Shown: positions 7,153-14,797 of the stretch, in pieces
Position numbering within the stretch: position 1 is the first letter of the stretch
Layout of the letters: every line of letters begins with the position of its first letter
NCBI GenBank assembly: GCA_017467265.1
Contig: JAFTSO010000007.1
Location: forward strand, 1-35,159
Length of the DNA stretch: 35,159 nt
Direction of reading: 5' to 3'
Source: Clostridia bacterium
GTDB taxonomy: Bacteria > Bacillota > Clostridia > Christensenellales > Borkfalkiaceae
Notes under the pieces: model-generated
What the model saw: the letters and a program-made list of their open reading frames with translations, nothing else
The model's database searches: none
What the model was told of the DNA's origin: nothing
Made by a program: the position numbers and the translations under genes

Positions 7153-7911
7153 TTAGGCGATATTTCCCGAAAAATACTCGATCACTCCCGACGTGATTTG
7201 CTCCGCCAAACGATTTTTCCACCCGTCCGAGCACAGCAATTTTTCATCGGCAGCGTTGGATAAAAAACCGCACTCCACAATCACGGACGGATAAGCCGTG
7301 CTTTGCAGCATAAAATATTCGCCAGCCTTTGCGTTTCGATCCTTCACACCTGCCGTTTGATAGAGTTCGTTTAGACACGTCTGCAAGGTTTTACCCAAAA
7401 TCTCGCTGTTTTTATCTGCGGCGTTATAGAACACCTGTCCGCCCCGAACGGCGCGCGAGGGATAAAAATTTTGGTGCACGGAAATCACCAGCGCAGGCGC
7501 GGCCTTTTCGATGATCTCCTTGCGCTTTTGCATATCCCGTTTCTTAAATCCTTTCGTCGGCGCTCCGTACAAGCCACCTTCCGTCTTTCTCGTCATAATC
7601 ACCTCAAACCCTCGCTCTTCCAGCTTTGCCTTTATTGCATACGAAATGGCAAGATTGAGATCGCTCTCTTTTACCCCCGTCTCGATACCGCTGACGCCTC
7701 CGTCCACGCCGCCGTGCCCCGCGTCAATGACAACACGCATACCCCCGTCGTCGAACGCCCCGACGCTCTGCGGCAAAAATAACGTTTGCACGCACAAAAT
7801 CACCGCTGCAAAGAATGCGGCAGTCACCCCAAATACCCATACGAAAAACAGTCGTTTCATACCGTTATCGTATGCACAAAATCGGCGGTTTATGTCTATT
7901 CGTTTAGACAC
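7153..7911 (-). CDS. cwlD: N-acetylmuramoyl-L-alanine amidase, CwlD-like
   Basis: Amidase_3 family zinc hydrolase that cuts the amide bond between N-acetylmuramic acid and the peptide stem. A hydrophobic segment at residues ~20-42 would act as signal peptide or membrane anchor. The catalytic domain shows VIDAGHGG (zinc His66), the zinc ligand Glu82 in KESDLNL, a third His in VISVHQN, and the catalytic Glu in VIVECGFLSN. The size (252 residues) and simple one-domain layout match CwlD, which makes muramic lactam in spore cortex. Other small amidases look alike, so the sporulation role is inferred. The outer start has AAAGGCG upstream; an internal ATG at 7860 (MKRLFFVWVF) is the alternative. Confidence 0.8.
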   Translation of the reverse strand: MSKRIDINRRFCAYDNGMKRLFFVWVFGVTAAFFAAVILCVQTLFLPQSVGAFDDGGMRVVIDAGHGGVDGGVSGIETGVKESDLNLAISYAIKAKLEERGFEVIMTRKTEGGLYGAPTKGFKKRDMQKRKEIIEKAAPALVISVHQNFYPSRAVRGGQVFYNAADKNSEILGKTLQTCLNELYQTAGVKDRNAKAGEYFMLQSTAYPSVIVECGFLSNAADEKLLCSDGWKNRLAEQITSGVIEYFSGNIA

Positions 7912-7937
7912 GTCCCACGCCTTTTATCAAAAATATC

Positions 7938-7963
7938 GGCGGCGCGTGATTGCACGCGCCGCC
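7938..7963 (-). terminator. Hairpin after the DeoC-like gene
   Basis: A perfect 11-bp GC-rich stem (GGCGGCGCGTG/CACGCGCCGCC, 4-nt loop) is followed on the minus strand by GATATTTTTGAT. The T-tract is short, so it may attenuate rather than stop transcription into the downstream amidase gene. Confidence 0.55.
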
Positions 7964-7975
7964 CACCGTTCTCCT

Positions 7976-8956
7976 TTATAAAAATTTCAGCTCCGCTCCT
8001 TCCAAACGGCACTCATAATCGTTTTGTTTCTCCCATTCGCTCTTGTTTTCGCTTTCGTTCTTATGCTCCTTCTCTTTCACCGTTCCCTGCTTTTCAACGG
8101 TTTCTTGCCGTTCCGCCCGTTCTTCCTTTGGCATATGCTTTGGGAACGCGATCTTGTCCACTTCTTTCAGCCACGCCGATTGAATCTCTTCCACGCGCTC
8201 GGTCACGATACGCTCCACGCCTGCCGCCGACAAAACACGGTATTCGTCCAAACTCTCCACCCCGAAAATCTCCAAACGGCATCCGCCCGACAAACCCGAT
8301 TTCGCCCGTTCACACCCCTCGTAGAACGGCAAGGAAAGATAATCCACACCCACTTCTGCACAGATCTTGGATACGCGCGCCAAACGTTCCGCCGAGATCC
8401 GCTGACCAAGGCGCGCCTTTAACACCGCCTTGCCCGACGCACGGCGCAGGCGTTTGAGCTCCTTTTTAATACCGCCGTAGCGACACTCCGCCAGCATTGA
8501 CGGCGATACCGTCACCGTCAATTCCTGCGCTTTTAAGCGCAGCGCACACTTCGCCTCGTACGCCTTGACCTTGGACAAAGTCTCCCCGTCGCCGCCGATA
8601 AGACAATCGACCTTTACGCCGCTCGCCGCCACCCAAGGACGGACGTATTCGAGCGCGGACGGCGTCATACGCACCGCCGCCTGACGGTATTTCACCGCGC
8701 GATCGCAAATTTTTTTTGCCTCGCCGTTTTCGGTGAGCACCCCTTCCGATTTTAACATCGCACTGCGTATATCTGCACGCTTTCTCTGCTTTTTATACTC
8801 GCAATATTCCGCCGCCTCTTTGGTGGAGATCACCACACCGTCCTGCTCCGTTCCCAAAGCCGCCGCACCTTTCGTAAGACCGTTTTGATTTTCCTGTTTG
8901 CTTTCCATAGCTTGATTATGCGACAAACTCCGTGCGTTTATTCCTGTTTTTTCCAA
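7976..8956 (-). CDS. DeoC-like TIM-barrel protein lacking catalytic residues
   Basis: I do not know the function. Residues ~45-255 can be followed along deoxyribose-phosphate aldolase: CDRAVKYRQAAVRMTPSALEYV fits the first barrel strands, and SGVKVDCLIGGDGETLSKVKAYEAKCAL fits the GVKVxxVIGFPxG...KxxEAK region. LKARLGQRISAERLARVSKICAEVGVDYLSLP fits the LKVIIETGLLT...AGADFxKTSTG region. At the aldolase Asp (EIDMVI) the protein has ELTVTV, and at the Schiff-base Lys (FVKTSTG) it has YLSLPF, so aldolase activity is unlikely. The last ~60 residues are a highly charged Glu/Lys tail. Start is uncertain: neither 8956 nor the ATG at 8908 (MESKQENQ) has a clear ribosome binding site. Confidence 0.6.
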   Translation of the reverse strand: MEKTGINARSLSHNQAMESKQENQNGLTKGAAALGTEQDGVVISTKEAAEYCEYKKQRKRADIRSAMLKSEGVLTENGEAKKICDRAVKYRQAAVRMTPSALEYVRPWVAASGVKVDCLIGGDGETLSKVKAYEAKCALRLKAQELTVTVSPSMLAECRYGGIKKELKRLRRASGKAVLKARLGQRISAERLARVSKICAEVGVDYLSLPFYEGCERAKSGLSGGCRLEIFGVESLDEYRVLSAAGVERIVTERVEEIQSAWLKEVDKIAFPKHMPKEERAERQETVEKQGTVKEKEHKNESENKSEWEKQNDYECRLEGAELKFL

Positions 8957-8977
8957 ATTATGATAGCACGCGCCCGT

Positions 8978-8983
8978 TATACT
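8978..8983 (+). promoter_or_regulatory. Possible -10 element (TATACT) placed for a leaderless start
   Basis: TATACT lies 7 nt upstream of the ATG at 8990, so transcription would begin at about the start codon. No matching -35 box is seen. Tentative. Confidence 0.25.
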
Positions 8984-8989
8984 GTACGT

Positions 8990-9274
8990 ATGAAATGTTT
9001 CGTATCACAAAACCTGCTCGTCCCCTTTTGGTCGGGGTTTGGCTCGCTCACTCTTTTGTTTTTACTTTGCTTTGTCGGCGTACACGCCGCGAAATTCGCC
9101 GTGCGCGGTTGGAGGCTCTACGACCGCTCACAACCGCAAAATCCTACAAAAAACCAAGAAAAACCGCCTGCGCCCCAGCCTACGCCCGTAGAGCCCATCT
9201 ATTATATTGTAGAAAAAAAACGCCGCCGTAGCAGACCGAGCTACGGCGAACCAAAAGAAATCCGTTTTAAGTAG
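8990..9274 (+). CDS. Small single-pass membrane protein, unknown function
   Basis: A 94-residue protein of unknown function. Residues ~13-36 (FGSLTLLFLLCFVGVHAAKFAV region) form one membrane segment. A proline-rich linker (residues ~48-63) and a strongly basic C-terminus (IYYIVEKKRRRSRPSYGEPKEIRFK, split here as positions 70-94) follow. The ordered basic tail with PKEIRFK looks like a conserved motif rather than a chance ORF. The start is chosen at the ATG before KCFVSQ; upstream in-frame starts at 8885 (TTG) and 8960 exist. None has a ribosome binding site, and the ATG at 8990 may be leaderless. It is divergent from the DeoC-like gene. Confidence 0.6.
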   Translation: MKCFVSQNLLVPFWSGFGSLTLLFLLCFVGVHAAKFAVRGWRLYDRSQPQNPTKNQEKPPAPQPTPVEPIYYIVEKKRRRSRPSYGEPKEIRFK

Positions 9275-9286
9275 AGCGCAAAACAA

Positions 9287-9320
9287 ACGCAATACACCAC
9301 AAAAAGTGCAGTGATTGCGT
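9287..9320. terminator. Hairpin between convergent genes, likely bidirectional
   Basis: ACGCAAT (9287-9293) pairs with ATTGCGT (9314-9320), and an inner CAC/GTG pairing closes an AAAAA loop. T-rich sequence follows on both strands (TTTGTTTTG on minus, TCTTTTT on plus). It would serve rsfS on the minus strand and the small membrane protein gene on the plus strand. The stem is imperfect. Confidence 0.45.
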
Positions 9321-9352
9321 ACCGTATGCCGTCTTTTTACTGCTTTCGCGTT

Positions 9353-9739
9353 TTAATCCGCGGTGACGAGATCGCCCGTTTTATCGTCAAAACGCGCAAA
9401 ATTGCCACCGTCTTTCCACAGGCGTTCGAGATGATAGAACAGCCTGGTTTCGTCGTTAAAAATATGCACGATGACGTCGCCGTAATCGATGACTGCCCAT
9501 CTGCCGTCACGCACCCCTTCCGTACGGGTAGGGACAAGCCCCAAATTCTTCTCTACGAGCTCTTCCACGCGCTCGCCCATTGCACGGATTTGCGGCGCAT
9601 TGCTACCGCTCGCGATCACGAAATAATCGCAAAGATCCGTCTTTTCGCGCACGTACATCGCCACAATATCCTTACCGAGCTTGTCCGCGAGTGCCTTACA
9701 TACTTCGACTGCCAAAACTTTACTGGTGATTTCCGCCAT
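9353..9739 (-). CDS. rsfS: Ribosomal silencing factor RsfS
   Basis: RsfS (YbeB/Iojap family) binds ribosomal protein L14 (uL14) and keeps the 50S subunit from joining the 30S under poor nutrition. The 128-residue product has the family core: KLGKDIVAMYVREKTDLCDYFVIASG near residues 18-43, QIRAMGERVEE, then the EGVRDGRWAVIDYGDVIVHIFNDETRLFYHLERLW block that ends the domain. AAGGAG sits before the ATG. It follows the nadD-yqeK fusion by 22 bp; nadD, yqeK and rsfS are neighbours in many Bacillota, so one transcript is likely. Confidence 0.95.
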   Translation of the reverse strand: MAEITSKVLAVEVCKALADKLGKDIVAMYVREKTDLCDYFVIASGSNAPQIRAMGERVEELVEKNLGLVPTRTEGVRDGRWAVIDYGDVIVHIFNDETRLFYHLERLWKDGGNFARFDDKTGDLVTAD

Positions 9740-9761
9740 ATTCTTCTCCTTATCTTAAATA

Positions 9762-10907
9762 TTATCTTTTATCCTTATAAAATTCATACGCCGCACGCGT
9801 GAGCGGATAGATCGCACCGCCTTTGCTCTCCAAGAACAATAAGGTCTGATAGAGTGCTTCGGCAAGACACGTATCCAGCCCTTTATCCCAAAAGAGCGTG
9901 CGCAATTCGTCCACGCCCGTATAATGCCGCTCGTCTTCCAGCATATCCGCAAGGAAGATGAGCTTTTCCATTTCGCACATATTCGGTCTGCCGCTCGTGT
10001 GATAACGAATCGCATTGAGTACGTTTAGATCACTAACGCCAAAATGTTTTTCCGCCACGTACGCACCTTGATACTGATGCAAAACGGGCGCAGGGATCTC
10101 CCCCCACACCGTCGGCGGCGTAAAACCGTCCAAATAAGCCGAGTTTGCAGGCAGGTTTTTCGCACAATCGTGCAATAACGCCGCCGTCAACACCGATCGT
10201 TCGTCCAGATGCAATTCCTTTGCTTTGGCCATCGCCAAACGGGCTACGCGTACGCTGTGCGCCGCACGCTCCGCCTTTTCGAGCGAGAGTGCCTCCTTGG
10301 CAAACGGGATCGCGTACAAACCCTTCGTCGCGATATACTCCGCCACCTTTTGCGGAACAAGACCATCAATAGACTGTCCTGCGGCGGTCAAAAGCCGAAT
10401 CTCCGTCGAAGACACGGGCGCGCCGTTATACCCAACGAGCGCGAACCGCTTTCCAAATCGTTTTTCAAACGCCGCCTGCTCGTCCTGTTCCCAGCCGTCC
10501 GTCTCATTTCGGGCGCACACGCCGAGCGTGGCGTTTTGCAAAATATCCTGCGGCTCTTTCCAAGAGGGAAAATCGCGCAGCATATCCGTCCCCACCAGCC
10601 AAAAAATCTCCGCGTCGGGGTACTCTAAACGAAAATGCCGACAGGTGCGATAGGTATAGCTCGTCCCACCTTGGGTGATTTCGTAATCGCTGATTGTCAC
10701 TTTGTCCAGATGCGAAAAAGCCAGCCGACACATCTCTAATCGGTACGTATCGGGCGCGAGTGTTTTACCACGCTTATGCGGCGGTGCAAAAGCAGGCATT
10801 ACGAACAGCCTGTCCAAACCAAGCCTCTCGATTGCCGCCTCCACCAAACGGACGTGTTCCGTATGCACCGGATCGAACGATCCGCCAAAAATCGCTATCT
10901 TTTTCAT
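9762..10907 (-). CDS. nadD: Nicotinate-nucleotide adenylyltransferase fused to YqeK-type HD hydrolase
   Basis: Two enzymes in one 381-residue chain. Residues 1-~198 are NadD, which makes deamido-NAD from nicotinate mononucleotide and ATP: the GGSFDPVHTEH nucleotidyl-transfer motif at 8-18 and SSTEIR at 166-171. The motif has Thr-Glu before the second His where Gly is usual. Residues ~205-381 are a YqeK-type HD domain with His217, His246-Asp247 (LLHDCAKN), and His277 and His303 as further metal ligands. Bacillus YqeK and relatives hydrolyse diadenosine tetraphosphate symmetrically. In many Bacillota the two are adjacent separate genes. The start has only a weak ribosome binding site (GTAGG). 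Confidence 0.92.
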   Translation of the reverse strand: MKKIAIFGGSFDPVHTEHVRLVEAAIERLGLDRLFVMPAFAPPHKRGKTLAPDTYRLEMCRLAFSHLDKVTISDYEITQGGTSYTYRTCRHFRLEYPDAEIFWLVGTDMLRDFPSWKEPQDILQNATLGVCARNETDGWEQDEQAAFEKRFGKRFALVGYNGAPVSSTEIRLLTAAGQSIDGLVPQKVAEYIATKGLYAIPFAKEALSLEKAERAAHSVRVARLAMAKAKELHLDERSVLTAALLHDCAKNLPANSAYLDGFTPPTVWGEIPAPVLHQYQGAYVAEKHFGVSDLNVLNAIRYHTSGRPNMCEMEKLIFLADMLEDERHYTGVDELRTLFWDKGLDTCLAEALYQTLLFLESKGGAIYPLTRAAYEFYKDKR

Positions 10908-10927
10908 CTCTTTGCCTACCCAAAGCC

Positions 10928-10956
10928 ATTATACTACATTTTTTCACGTTTTTCAA
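10928..10956 (-). promoter_or_regulatory. Sigma-A promoter of nadD-rsfS
   Basis: Minus strand: -35 TTGAAA (10951-10956), 17-bp spacer, -10 TATAAT (10928-10933). It lies 20-49 bp upstream of the nadD ATG. Confidence 0.82.
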
Positions 10957-10992
10957 GGTTTAGCCGCAGATTTTTTCGGCAAAAATGCAAAT

Positions 10993-11790
10993 ATGAAACG
11001 ATTTGCCTTTTTTTCCGATCTACTATTCACCTTTCTTTCGTCCACGCTGCTGTGTCTGTGCCTATTCCGTTTTCTCTATCTCGGGTTTTGGTTCTCTCTG
11101 TTTTTGGCGGCACTTTGCGGCGGATTGATTTCTTCGTCCGTCGGCGCGTACCTGCAAGACAAGCGCAAAAATCTCCTATTAAAACGATCGGACGAGCAGG
11201 AAAAACAAAAACTTTTGCTCCATCTCGCCTTGCTAAGCGACGGTGCAAAAACGGAATTTTTTCGCGGTGCGCTCACCAAAAGCGCACGCGCCAAAGCACC
11301 GTCTACAAAGGACGCGCACACACAAGAAACATCCCTGAAACGCTTTTCCCTGCTCCGCCTGCATAGCGATACACAGTTTTATTTTTTGCATTTTAAGCTC
11401 TCGCCTGTCACCGCCGACGACGTAGCCAAATACGCGCGGCTGAAAACGGGCAAGGAAAAAATCTTGCTCTGCGGCACAATAGAAGAACCTGCACGTGCGC
11501 TGTGCGAGCGGCTGCATATTTGCGTGCAAACGGGCGAAGACGTGTTCGTACTGCTAAAAAATGCCGACGCGTTGCCCAAGGCGTATCTCGGCGACGACGC
11601 GCCGAGCGGAAAGCGCCACCGTTGGCAGCTCTGGTTTTCCAAACGCAATTCCAAACGGTTTTTGGTGAGCGCTGGATTGATTTTATTGCTGTCGACGCTC
11701 ACGCCGTTTTTCTATTATTACATCGTAATGAGCGCATCTCTATTGCTCGTTGCGATCTTCGTGCGGATTTTCGGCAAATCGGAAACTTAA
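10993..11790 (+). CDS. Four-helix membrane protein, possibly with a REase-like soluble domain
   Basis: Unknown function, 265 residues from the ATG before KRFAFFSD. Two hydrophobic segments lie at ~7-30 and ~33-52 and two more near the C-terminus (LVSAGLILLLSTLTPFF and MSASLLLVAIFVRIF). Between them is a soluble, basic part. Residues ~125-195 (DTQFYFLHFKLSPVTADDVAKY, then ILLCGTIEEPARALCERLHICV and FVLLKNADAL) have the order of strands and helices seen in Mrr-type restriction-endonuclease-like folds. A Lys stands in the active-site position, but the acidic residues are poorly matched. This is an inference. No ribosome binding site is obvious at the start. The stop overlaps the stop of the convergent nnrD gene by 3-4 bp. 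Confidence 0.6.
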   Translation: MKRFAFFSDLLFTFLSSTLLCLCLFRFLYLGFWFSLFLAALCGGLISSSVGAYLQDKRKNLLLKRSDEQEKQKLLLHLALLSDGAKTEFFRGALTKSARAKAPSTKDAHTQETSLKRFSLLRLHSDTQFYFLHFKLSPVTADDVAKYARLKTGKEKILLCGTIEEPARALCERLHICVQTGEDVFVLLKNADALPKAYLGDDAPSGKRHRWQLWFSKRNSKRFLVSAGLILLLSTLTPFFYYYIVMSASLLLVAIFVRIFGKSET

Positions 11791-13295
11791 TCTTCCAGCT
11801 CCAAAAACGCCTTACCCAGTTCCGCAATTACGTCCCGTGCCGTCATCGCATATTCGCTCTGCTTGCTCGCAGCAAGCTCCGCTGCGCGCCCAACGAGATA
11901 CGCGCCCAGCCGTCCACCGTCAAACGCCGACAGCCCTTGTGCGCACAGCCCTGCAATCACACCCGAGAGCACGTCGCCGCTGCCACCTTTGGCAAGCCCC
12001 GAGTTCCCCGTGACGTTCAACGCGATACGTACCCCGTCTGTCACGATACTCGACGCATTTTTTAAAAGAACGTTCACGCCGTATTCCGCGGCAAAATCGC
12101 AGGGCGCAGTCAAACCCCGTTCCACGACCTCTTCCACCGACACACCCGACAAACGGGAAAATTCTTTCACGTGCGGCGTCAACAAAACGCCGCATTTTTT
12201 ATTGCCAAATAGCGCGGCAAGGCAATCCTTTTTATACCGCGCTAAGCTATTGAGCCCGTCGGCGTCTATCAGCAGTCTGCCTTCATAATGGCACAGCAGG
12301 TATTCCACGAGCGCCGCAACATCTTCCGAGCAACCCATACCCATACCCAACGCCACCGTATCGTACGCGAGCAATTCCGCGCCGTTTTCTTGCGTGAACG
12401 CGTACCGTCCCCCGTCGTTCGTACTTTTCAGCAGCACTTCGGGATCTTTCAAAAGGTAATAGGGCAAAACGTCGCTGGGCAAAAACAGCGTGGTATATCC
12501 TGCGCCTGTACGCAGGCAAGCCGCCGCTGCGGCAGACAGATACGCCGCGCCCGTATATTCCGCGCTGCCAGCGACAATCGCCGCCCTGCCGTAGCTGCCC
12601 TTGTGCGAATTGCGTTTCCGCACGGGCAATATCGTGCGCACCGTGTCGCGATCAAGCAGCTGTGCATAGTCCTTTTCGGGGAGTGTAATCCCGATGTCGG
12701 CGCGTTTTATTTCACCCGAGCAATCCAGACCGTCCGCCATCAAAACGCCTGCCTTGATCTCGCCGATACACACCGTCACGTCGGCACGCACCCCTTCGCC
12801 TTTTTGCAAGCCGTTATCGCCGCAAAGCCCCGACGGAATATCCGCCGACAGGACTTTCGCGCCCTTGGTTTTTTGTTCGTTTATCCAAGCCGCCGCACAC
12901 GCCGTTTCGTCTTCCAAACCGCCGCGCAAACCCGTACCGAACAGACAATCGATCACGAGCGCAAAATTCTGATCGGGAAACGCCGTCAAAATCTCGCCGC
13001 CGCACGCCGTCCATTTCTCTTTATTCACAAGGCAATCGTCTGAAAATTTCTCCGCAAAACACACCGTCGTCACGACGCGTCCCCGTGTCTGTAATATCCG
13101 CGCGCATACGAAACCGTCGCCGCCGTTATTACCGCCGCCGCAAACGCAAACGATCTTCCCTGTGGGCGAAAGCCGCTCTGCCTCGTCCGCGAGCGCAATC
13201 CCTGCCCTTTCCATCAAAGTCAAGGACGGCACACCGAGCTTTTCAATGGTATAGCGATCCACGTCGCGCATTTGTTTGTTCGTCAGTACGTACAT
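11787..13295 (-). CDS. nnrD: Bifunctional NAD(P)H-hydrate epimerase / ADP-dependent dehydratase
   Basis: This repairs NAD(P)H damaged by hydration. The N-terminal YjeF_N epimerase domain (residues ~1-210) interconverts R and S hydrates and shows GGGNNGGDGFV at 53-63, IDCLFGTGLRG and DIPSGLCGDNG. The C-terminal ribokinase-like domain (residues ~220-502) is the ADP- or ATP-dependent S-hydrate dehydratase, with GSAEYTGAAYLSAAAAACLRTGAG split over its first helix, LTPHVKEFSRL and the catalytic GGSGDVLSGVIAGL. The 502-residue length is right for the fused form (also called nnrE plus nnrD). AAGGGG precedes the start; birA ends 12 bp upstream. It is the last gene of the recX-birA-nnrD unit. Confidence 0.94.
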   Translation of the reverse strand: MYVLTNKQMRDVDRYTIEKLGVPSLTLMERAGIALADEAERLSPTGKIVCVCGGGNNGGDGFVCARILQTRGRVVTTVCFAEKFSDDCLVNKEKWTACGGEILTAFPDQNFALVIDCLFGTGLRGGLEDETACAAAWINEQKTKGAKVLSADIPSGLCGDNGLQKGEGVRADVTVCIGEIKAGVLMADGLDCSGEIKRADIGITLPEKDYAQLLDRDTVRTILPVRKRNSHKGSYGRAAIVAGSAEYTGAAYLSAAAAACLRTGAGYTTLFLPSDVLPYYLLKDPEVLLKSTNDGGRYAFTQENGAELLAYDTVALGMGMGCSEDVAALVEYLLCHYEGRLLIDADGLNSLARYKKDCLAALFGNKKCGVLLTPHVKEFSRLSGVSVEEVVERGLTAPCDFAAEYGVNVLLKNASSIVTDGVRIALNVTGNSGLAKGGSGDVLSGVIAGLCAQGLSAFDGGRLGAYLVGRAAELAASKQSEYAMTARDVIAELGKAFLELED

Positions 13296-13307
13296 ACCTT
13301 GCCCCTT

Positions 13308-14006
13308 TTATACCTGTAATGAGATTTCTGCCGCCGCAAAACGCCGTTTTTCGCCGTCCATCTCCACCCACAATCCCCCTGTTTCGTCCACCGAAAGCAG
13401 GGTGACGGGTATGTGTTCTTCGCCAACGATCGCCGTGGCGCGCCTGCCCATATATCCGATTCGCTGCAAATAGTCTTCCACACCCTTTGATGCGGACAAA
13501 TTTGCAATCAGCCGCTCGCGTACGTCCTGCACCGTCGGAGGGGCTGGCAAAATACGTGCCATCGTCGTCGCAATGCTTTTCAGTTCTGTCGGCAATACAT
13601 TGCATACGTTCAGCCCGATTCCTACGATAGACGAGCTAACTTTATCTCCCGAAAAGACGTTCTCGATCAAAATACCGCAAATCTTTTTATCTTCCACGTA
13701 AATATCGTTCACCCATTTGATCACGGGGCGCAAACCGTAAAATTCCAGAGTTTCGCACACCGCCACCGCCGCGCTTGCCATGATTTGAAAGGCGTTTTTT
13801 GCCAACAAACCGTCGTGAAAAGTGAGTTTCGTCACGTACACGCCCCCCGTCTCCGACGAAAATGCCCTGCCTTTCGTGCCGCGGCCGCCCGTCTGCCGAT
13901 CCGCCGTCACCACAACGTCCGCACCATGCGCGCGCAACGATTTTGCATAGTCGTTGGTCGAGCCGATCTCGTCAAAATGTATCCGTTCTATCCCCTTGCC
14001 GTTCAT
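13308..14006 (-). CDS. birA: Biotin-[acetyl-CoA-carboxylase] ligase
   Basis: BirA activates biotin with ATP and attaches it to the biotin carrier protein of acetyl-CoA carboxylase and similar enzymes. The 232-residue product has the catalytic domain only: IGSTNDYAKSL, the biotinyl-AMP loop GGRGTKGRAF, WVNDIYVEDKKICGILIEN with the Lys of the active site, and IVGIGLNVCN. The small C-terminal beta domain follows. The N-terminal helix-turn-helix of regulatory BirA proteins is missing, so this enzyme should not repress biotin genes. The ATG at 14006 overlaps the recX stop (TGATG) and has GGAGG 5 bp upstream; a TTG one codon earlier is less likely. Confidence 0.93.
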   Translation of the reverse strand: MNGKGIERIHFDEIGSTNDYAKSLRAHGADVVVTADRQTGGRGTKGRAFSSETGGVYVTKLTFHDGLLAKNAFQIMASAAVAVCETLEFYGLRPVIKWVNDIYVEDKKICGILIENVFSGDKVSSSIVGIGLNVCNVLPTELKSIATTMARILPAPPTVQDVRERLIANLSASKGVEDYLQRIGYMGRRATAIVGEEHIPVTLLSVDETGGLWVEMDGEKRRFAAAEISLQV

Positions 14007-14626
14007 CAATCCTCCAACTCTCCCAACGTTTTGAGTGCCGCCTTTGCCACTTCGTAATCAAACCCCTTACTCATCAAATAACGGTATGCCTTTTGCAAAG
14101 TAGTCTGATCGCAAACCTTGCCGCGCATATATTTTTGCAAAAGCTCCGTCGCGGTAGCCAGCTCCGTCTCCTGATCGAGCGTATCGAGTGCGACGTCGAT
14201 TTCGTCGTCCGACACCCCTTTACCACGTAGCTCCATACGGATCAACCTGCCGCCCTTGCGCTTTGCCACGCTCTCCACATATGCCTCGGCATATTCCCCG
14301 TCGTTCAAAAAATTATAAGAACGGAGTTTTTCGATCGCGTAATCGATCACGGCAGGCAAATACCCCTTGCCCCCCAAAAACGTCCGCACCTGTTTCTCGG
14401 TTTTCCGTGTAGCGGAAATATGCGTAAGCGCTTTGTCAAACGCCGTGTTTTTCTCGCTTTCCAGCTGAATCTCCGCCAACCGTTCTTCGGTGACGATCAC
14501 GCCCGTTTTCAGGCGGTTCTTCATCACCGCTTCGAGCGTCAATCCACAGCAAAAACGCCCGTCCACGTACACGTTGCAACGGGTTTTGTCCTTTGCCTGC
14601 GGAGTGATAGCGGTAATCTCGTTCAC
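14006..14626 (-). CDS. recX: Regulatory protein RecX
   Basis: RecX binds RecA filaments and limits recombinase activity. The 206-residue product contains an N-terminal beta part (CNVYVDGRFCCGLTLEAV) followed by repeated three-helix RecX modules. These carry ALTHISATRKTEKQVRTFLGGKGY, YNFLNDGEYAEAYVES, GRLIRMELRGKGVSDDEID and KAYRYLMSKGFDYEVAKAAL, each given here as family-like segments. It starts with GTG; GGGAG is upstream. An ATG-CCG-TGA two-codon ORF overlaps the GTG start. It is the first gene of the recX-birA-nnrD unit, behind a strong promoter. Confidence 0.9.
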   Translation of the reverse strand: MNEITAITPQAKDKTRCNVYVDGRFCCGLTLEAVMKNRLKTGVIVTEERLAEIQLESEKNTAFDKALTHISATRKTEKQVRTFLGGKGYLPAVIDYAIEKLRSYNFLNDGEYAEAYVESVAKRKGGRLIRMELRGKGVSDDEIDVALDTLDQETELATATELLQKYMRGKVCDQTTLQKAYRYLMSKGFDYEVAKAALKTLGELED

Positions 14627-14668
14627 GGCATTTTTCTCCCTTTTTCAAAAAAATATTTCCTTTACGCT

Positions 14669-14697
14669 ATTATACCCCGAAACGGGCAAAAAGTCAA
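14669..14697 (-). promoter_or_regulatory. Sigma-A promoter of recX-birA-nnrD
   Basis: Minus strand: -35 TTGACT (14692-14697), 17-bp spacer, -10 TATAAT (14669-14674). No LexA-like box is evident near it. Confidence 0.85.
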
Positions 14698-14749
14698 CCC
14701 CTGCCGCAATTTCCGTATAGAAATAATTAAGGAAAGTTTCCAAAAACCG

Positions 14750-14778
14750 TTTACTTTTTCAAAAAAAAGTGTTATACT
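14750..14778 (+). promoter_or_regulatory. Sigma-A-like promoter of the phosphoribosyltransferase gene
   Basis: -35 TTTACT (14750-14755), 17-bp spacer, -10 TATACT (14773-14778), about 55 bp upstream of the ATG. Confidence 0.7.
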
Positions 14779-14797
14779 GTTCGTGTAGAGATCAACA

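Noticed and set aside
12288-13043. 251-codon antisense frame inside nnrD; similar long shadows at 5898-6563, 26511-27245, 27663-28400 and 28530-29294
   Set aside because: All lie inside genes with strong family motifs on the other strand, are Arg/His-rich as expected for shadows, and lack ribosome binding sites.
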